Part shown: piece by piece, positions 58,476 through 64,000 of the stretch | Numbering within the stretch: the first letter of the stretch is position 1 | Layout of the letters: the number at the start of each line of letters is the position of its first letter | Source of the DNA: Bradysia coprophila | Taxonomy: Eukaryota; Arthropoda; Insecta; Diptera; Sciaridae | Reading direction: 5' to 3' | Assembly (NCBI RefSeq): GCF_014529535.1 | Contig: NC_050738.1 | Coordinates: forward strand, 3,666,588-3,730,587 | Length of the DNA stretch: 64,000 nt | Position numbers and translations under genes: made by a program | Notes under the pieces: model-generated | The model's database searches: none | Seen by the model: only the letters and a program-made list of their open reading frames with translations | What the model was told of the DNA's origin: nothing

Positions 58476-61400
58476 TTAGCTGTTGAAAGCATGGAATGCC
58501 GTATGTAAAATCGGCATTAGAACAAAAATATTGCCGTACGGAACTCTACAATATTTGTAGATTATATCAGCCGATTTAAAGTGTTCTATTGCATCGTCCA
58601 AAACGTCATAAGTAATTTCGCCAATCGCACTTGAGTCAATGGGAGCCGTGTAAAAATTCTTCAGATTTAAACATCGCCGAACGGCAATGTATTTTTCAGA
58701 ATTTTGCTCGTAGATCGTAACTACTTTGAACGGTTTGGCCTGATTTTCAATCTTCAATGCAACGAATGAATCTTTTTCGTTACACTTAATATCCGTCTTG
58801 TTGAAATGTGGAGCAGTGTACGAACTAGAATTGTACATATCCTCCTCTTCGATTCTGTTACGTATTTGCTGGAGTGGGTCGTGCGCATTTCCTATCCATT
58901 TCTTCAGTTTTTGTATGAAATTCTCATACTTGTAACAAGAAAAAGAATCCAATGGCCCATAAAGCCGTGAATAATACGTTATATGCAATAGAACATGGAC
59001 GACATACGTAACTGAATCTTCTCCGTAGATTGATGGATACAACTCAACAAACTTGTCAAACAAGCGTTCTGCAGTATCAATATTTTCGGGTGTGAGACTC
59101 TCATTCGACAATAATCGAACTGCGACGTGTAACAACAGCCAGTGGTCGTAGATGTGATCAGCTACCAAATCTTTCAGGAAAACGATGCCACCATATAACA
59201 AAAATTGTCTCAGTTCAGTTGCTTTGAAGTGCGTGAGATCACTAAGAGGTCGGATATCCCGAGCAAAATCAGATGGCCGAAAACGATCAAACTTTACAAT
59301 TCTCTCAGATATTTTGTCGACATCAATCACGAGACTTGAAACGTTTTGCGCTCTGACTAAGAACTCCAGTCCTTTTAAAACAACTCCCAGGTCGATGATG
59401 TGCATGGGGTCTAACGGGAACTGGGAAATCATTCTAAAACCCAAATCTTCTAAAACCGACCGTTTTGATCTGTACTCAGGTTTATGATGCTCGGGATGCA
59501 GACGATCTCTGAACGTTTCGTCGGTTCGCAGGGTGAACCCAACCCGATTGGAATATATTACTTTTCCTTTCCACTCGTCTTCTTGGTCGTCCGCCTCTGT
59601 TTTTTGCCCAGCGACTTTATTCGTAAATTTGCAGAGAGGGCAGCCTTGGTAGCTGCCATGGCTCATTATCTTACAGATGTCAGCTCGTGCAGGAGAATCC
59701 AACATAAACAAGCGGATGTTAATTTTCTTTTGTACGACCTTATCTCTTACTTTATACGAAAACCCATCTCTGTACAGTTCCAGTAACTCGTTCTCGAATT
59801 CTTTAAAAAATTCGTCTGAATTCTTCGCTTTTCCTCTGCCTTGGTAGCATCCTATAAACAATTAATTATCATTTCTTGTGATTTTCGTTACAGAGGACCA
59901 AATTTCCGCCTGTATGTAAACATACACGTGAATTTTATGTTACATTCACCCGAAGGCAGATAACCAGTACATTCGCATTATTCACGTGTGTGTTTTACTG
60001 TCTGGTGAAACACCAGACAAACTAAACGGAAATGGAATGGTCACAAGTTTTTCTAATCTGAACCTATTACCAAGCCTATTAATATAAAACGTCATTTTTA
60101 AGCAAAAACATAAACTGATTTAATCGTAGATGCGAATGCGAATGTGGAACATGCTGGCAATGTGGAACGGGGGACCTCCCTTCTTTTCCCTTTGTACCAA
60201 AGACTGAGAGGAAAATATCCATCGCACCTCTTCCCTTTGTACTTGAACGAAATAGATAGATAGAGAGAGAACCCCCATTCCACATTGCCAGCATGTTCCA
60301 TATCACTTACTCAATATTTAGTTGATATTTCGTATCCGTATCCGCACGAACTTACTTTTTCTCAGTTGAATACGACTTCTTGAACTGCGATAATTATTGT
60401 TTATACTAATTGTTCATCTTATCTGGGAGAAGGTGAGATATAGTGTATAATCGGGGCCAATGGCGTAAAATTTTATTTCACACCATTTAATACCATTTCT
60501 CATTTTTGGGATACAGATGATGTAGAACTTTAGTATCTCAAGCAAACTATCAGATAATAAAATTATTATTATCTCAGCTTGTACCATTTTTCGTGTTTTT
60601 TTTTCTAAAAAAAAACGTTCAAGTCGAGCTATTTTTGACCTATAACTTTTCATTTTGTACGAAGCCAATTAGTGAAACCGATAAAAGATGATTCATCTAT
60701 TATTTAATAGTTTGCTGAAGACACTAAAGTTCTACAAAATCATCTACAGCCAAACCAAGGCTCAAGGCGTTTTCAAAAAATTCGGCTATCATGCCTGTCT
60801 CACATTCTTATACTATAATCATATGAGAAAGTGGTCTTGCATTGCGTCAGACAAGATTCTAGGCGTCGTTTCGTAAAGCCTCGTAACAAATTGGTGTAAC
60901 TCATAAGGAATAACTAGTTTAGTAATTTGCATGGACGAGAGCACTAAAATACTCACAAATTTGTTCAAATATATTTTTGAAACATCTCTCAACTAAAACA
61001 GAAACTTACCAACAACCAATGCTGGCAAAATATTGAATGTAAATGCGTAAGGAAGAATAAGTTTTCGCAGATAACTAAAGCAAGTGAGCAAACATTTCTT
61101 TTAACTTTCACATCTTCCAATTCAAAAAAACAGGCAGTAGGGTGGGTCGATCTTTGCTATTTTAAAATCAACCCCTAGTGGCTTTATAAAGTTTGCTGAG
61201 ACGAATCGAACTGTACATACAAAAGACCAGATAGGCCGAACGGTCGTGGGTAGTCGTTAAAGGAAAACTAATGATTCAGTTCGATTTGTCTTAGTAAGCT
61301 TCTTAAATTGCAAAAATCGACCCACCATAACAGGCAGTATTGTTTTTACTTAATAAAAAAGGTCCAAGGCAATTCAAGGCTATTAGGTTCAGATAATAAT

Positions 61401-62072
61401 TTAGGAAAGAAAAATACCTAATAAGAATGGACGAATGTTCTGTGAATTTGCGATGCTAGACATGACAGGCCAAAGATCCATTTTCGATGATTTAAATGGG
61501 CGGGCACCATCGATTCCTACATCAAGCAAAACATCACCAACGTCAGCAAGCAGATGCTTTCTCGTTTGTAAAGAATTTCGAATGCCACGATAGTAAAATG
61601 TTCCACCACCAGATAAAGTCCGTTGCTCAATCTTTTCCTTTGGAGTTTGAAGCAAATTTTTGCGAGTTTTGGGAAGACCTTCGACATTGTGATCGTTCAA
61701 AATGTGCAGCAATTCGGTTGTATCCCTTGTTGGTCGCCCTTTTCTAATAACAAAACCGGCAAGATCGGTGGCCAAGTCTTTTTTTACATTAGATTTGGGC
61801 AATTCCGACGATTGGCCTTGGCAATCGCATTCATACGACTTCTCTATATCGGTCAGAATATCTTCCCAAACTGCCTCGGAATATTCATCAAGAGCCTCAT
61901 TGTCGGAAAGATGTTCCATATCTTCCTCAACTAATTGTGTAGAAATTAGTGGGTTTATTGAGGAAGACTGAGGAAACTGACTCATAAAAGAGTTATCCTC
62001 TTCCTCAACCAGCTGTTTAAAATGTTTCTTCTCATAGCCGCTCCAATGCTGGCTGCTTCCTCTTTTCGACAT
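58476..62072 (-). CDS. TNP2-like transposase-derived protein
   Basis: Two exons, 62072-61418 and 59851-58476, join at phase 1 and give 676 residues. The join restores RPFLLG|CYQGRGKAK, a match to the usual G-x-x-x-G-x-x-K-P segment of the family. Features: an acidic N-terminus (VEEEDNS, DNEALDEY); a Cys pair GCPLC (zinc-binding-like); then FTLRTDETFR, FPLDPMHIIDLGVV, HFKATELRQFLLYGG, HWLLLHVAVRLLS and GPLDSFSCYKYENF. These are hallmarks of proteins related to the CACTA/EnSpm TNP2 transposases and DUF4218 that occur in many insect genomes. The reading frame is intact, so it may be a domesticated gene or part of a recent element. The 1.57-kb intron holds two MITEs. Confidence 0.72.
60144..60300. 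mobile_element. MITE in the transposase-gene intron
   Basis: The ends TGGAACATGCTGGCAATGTG and its complement are inverted; arms extend about 30 bp. Two CTTCCCTTTGTAC-like units lie inside. No convincing target duplication. Confidence 0.75.
61130..61337. mobile_element. hAT-type MITE with 8-bp target duplication
   Basis: The element runs 61138-61329, with ends TAGGGTGGGTCGATCTTTGC and GCAAAAATCGACCCACCATA, and is flanked by ACAGGCAG on both sides (61130-61137 and 61330-61337). The 8-bp duplication and the TAGGGTG end fit hAT. It lies in the intron of the transposase-like gene. Confidence 0.88.
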
Positions 62073-62873
62073 TATCTTTTGCTGAAATTTTCTGTATGGG
62101 AAAAGGCAAATGTTTTCATTGCGGCTAAGAAAATATCTCTAGGTTTACAAAGGTGATTGGACAAGGAATAGGTAAATTTTGGGACATATTTGAGATTTCG
62201 TCATGTGACTAATGGAAAATCTCAATTAAAGAACATTATCATCTGAAAGAGAATTTAGTGGATGACACAGAATTGTTTTATTTTCATTCAGCTGGCGGAC
62301 ATCTAAAATTTGCGTAGGCATTCGTATGATTTTCATTTTCAATTGATTCAAATAAAAGTGACGAAGGGAAAATTATCGTTCGATACATTGATCAATAAAC
62401 TTTAGCTCAAAAATAAAATCCGGCACTTTGAGGTTAGGTACCATAATTTGTTTGAACTTTTAATTGAATAAAAAATAAAAACAAAAGAATGACGCTAACC
62501 TTTCGAGTACAATTTTCGTTATTTTGAACAAGTTTATGTCGATGACTTTCACTATTCTTGATTATTTTGTTTTGTTTTTCGATTTTTTAACACACCACAC
62601 TGCTGGAGGTAGAAACATGAAATGACAATACGACTATTGGTAATACAGTAACACAATCATTATCGTTTCGGCCGATATAGAAGGTGACATGAACGAAAGA
62701 GAAAAACGAAATTAGAATTATACATTAACGAAATACACACAGGGTATGTCTTTTTCTGTCTCAGCTGTTTTAAAGTGCGGTTGTATGCATTCTTGATTTG
62801 CAAACAAAACAATGGAAGCATTTTTCCAACAGCCTTAAAATTTTACCATTTGACGAGTAGTAACAACAAAAAA
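62073..62873. other. divergent intergenic region
   Basis: An 801-bp gap separates the minus-strand transposase-like gene from the plus-strand gene at 62874, so it should hold both promoters. I see no TATA/initiator pair and no repeat. Confidence 0.5.
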
Positions 62874-63967
62874 ATGAATTTTGAAATCGAAAAGAAGATT
62901 TTCGACATTCATTCCGCTTTTTTAAGCGAGTATACCCAAGCGACAACTGGCTTATCGGATTTCTACAAAGCCGTAAGTTTTCATTGTCTTTTTTTTTAGA
63001 ATCGGTGTCCCTGCACCTATTCCATTGTTAAAATTGTCAATGGAGTTCGAGTAGGAAGAACAGATGCTAACAGAATGTCTACCCTGGTTCATAGATTACA
63101 TCGTTCTTTTCATCAATGGCTTGTGGACTGGAAACGCTATCGAGCGAGCGGGTGGACGAAAACATTCGCTCAATTCAAGACGTCTGTTTCTTCTTGAAAA
63201 CATTCTGTTCTGAAATTGAGCTGCACACGCAGCTACTGAAAGCGAAATCAAAACAAGAAATCGATTCGGAAGTAATTGAAGATATGATGAGCGATGTCGA
63301 TACCGAATATCAGATGCCGGATAATCCCAATGATATTTACCCGGTCGAAGTTTATCCGGAAATTTTTGATTACAAAACCATTGATCCATCCATGTGTAAG
63401 CAAAAAAAAGAACAATTTTGTCGATTGACTTGGCGCTGTAATTGACTTTTTGAAAATAATTGCAGTTGTCGCTGGCGACACAGATGAATTTTTCATTAGT
63501 TTTATCAAGGACGACGCCAGCTTCTTGTTCTTTATGATGAATGCGTCGTAAGTTGCTCACAGATTGATTAAATGGAAAATTGCTGTAACACGCTGTTTAC
63601 ACTTCAGGAGTGCGGACGTTGTCATCCAGCAACCGGAATTCCGATATGATATTATTCCGTCGAAGGGAACGGTTTTTGGTCTGCTGTTGGATGGTGTTAT
63701 TTTCCGGGCCGTTCGAGAGAATTCACTGCCGGTAAGTGGAAAATAAGTTTTGCTTGTTTTGGTCGCCAAAAGTTAAACAAAATGGAAATGAAACACCAAC
63801 CCATTGAAAAGTCAGTGGTATCAATCGGGAAATTTGGAAAATGAAAACGACGTCTCGGTTCGGTGCTCGAAAATCTCCCTAATCGAATTGAATGATTCTT
63901 CCAGTTCATTCCTGTCGAGCTCGAACAGGTGAAGAACTTACTTTTCTTGCATTCGACTCTGGCTTAA
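62874..63967 (+). CDS. unrecognised 222-residue protein
   Basis: Five exons: 62874-62972, 63095-63395, 63466-63547, 63608-63731 and 63905-63967, with consistent phases and short introns of 60-173 bp. The branch-point-like TGCTAAC (63064-63070) lies 24 bases before the chosen acceptor of exon 2. Using the earlier acceptor at 63001 instead leads to a stop at about 63200 and loses the later exons. The N-terminal half is helical and acidic (MNFEIEKKIFDIHSAFL, LSSERVDENIRSIQD). The middle is acidic (DMMSDVDTEYQMPD). The C-terminal part (FFISFIKDDASFLFFMM, GTVFGLLLDGVIFRAV, VELEQVKNLLFLHS) looks folded. There is no signal peptide or recognised motif. It could be a fast-evolving subunit of a complex. 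Confidence 0.7.
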
Positions 63968-64000
63968 CACTTATGATTTGAGACTGTAAGCGTAAGTCTT

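Noticed and set aside
61496-61971. Three overlapping plus-strand frames
   Set aside because: Antisense to exon 1 of the transposase-like gene.

Overview
The window looks like AT-rich insect nuclear DNA, most probably from a fly-like (dipteran) genome; that placement is an inference from gene families and gene style, not a proven identification. Genes are split by spliceosomal introns with GT-AG ends (and one GC-AG intron). One short gene has an arthropod-style TATA box plus TCAGT-type initiator. The space between genes is filled with short palindromic MITE-like repeats. There is no operon structure and no CRISPR array.

Layout: (1) 1-8.4 kb: a possible 3' end of a plus-strand gene, the first exon of a YjbQ/UPF0047 protein on the minus strand, and a three-exon gene for a small secreted Cys-rich protein. 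(2) 8.9-11 kb: a hAT-type MITE, a tRNA-like sequence, and a TMIE homologue (partner of the TMC mechanotransduction channel) on the minus strand. (3) 17.2-26.7 kb: Kua/PEDS1, the plasmanylethanolamine desaturase, in seven coding exons. (4) 27.5-39.3 kb: a repeat-rich block with two copies of a roughly 2-kb segment, a short THAP-type zinc-finger gene, and the first exon of TRIM45. (5) 33.3-44.4 kb: TRIM45, whose 8.2-kb first intron encloses two minus-strand genes: an intronless disordered protein with dynein-light-chain-like TQT motifs, and a fusion of a D-Ala-D-Ala-ligase-like ATP-grasp enzyme with a SAM methyltransferase. (6) 46.4-50.1 kb: the mitochondrial ribosome-assembly GTPase MTG2 and gamma-tubulin complex protein 4, convergent and 79 bp apart. 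(7) 54.4-62.1 kb: two tandem minus-strand genes, a DUF4806-like protein and a TNP2-like transposase-derived protein, possibly parts of one element. (8) 62.9-64 kb: a five-exon gene for an unrecognised 222-residue protein.

Most genes are unrelated housekeeping or sensory loci and do not form a pathway. The most unusual item is the ATP-grasp/methyltransferase fusion at 39258-40941. It looks bacterial or fungal in architecture, carries its own intron, sits inside a conserved animal gene, and has a TTAA-flanked MITE ending exactly at its stop codon. All exon joins below were worked out by eye from reading-frame phase, splice consensus and family similarity.
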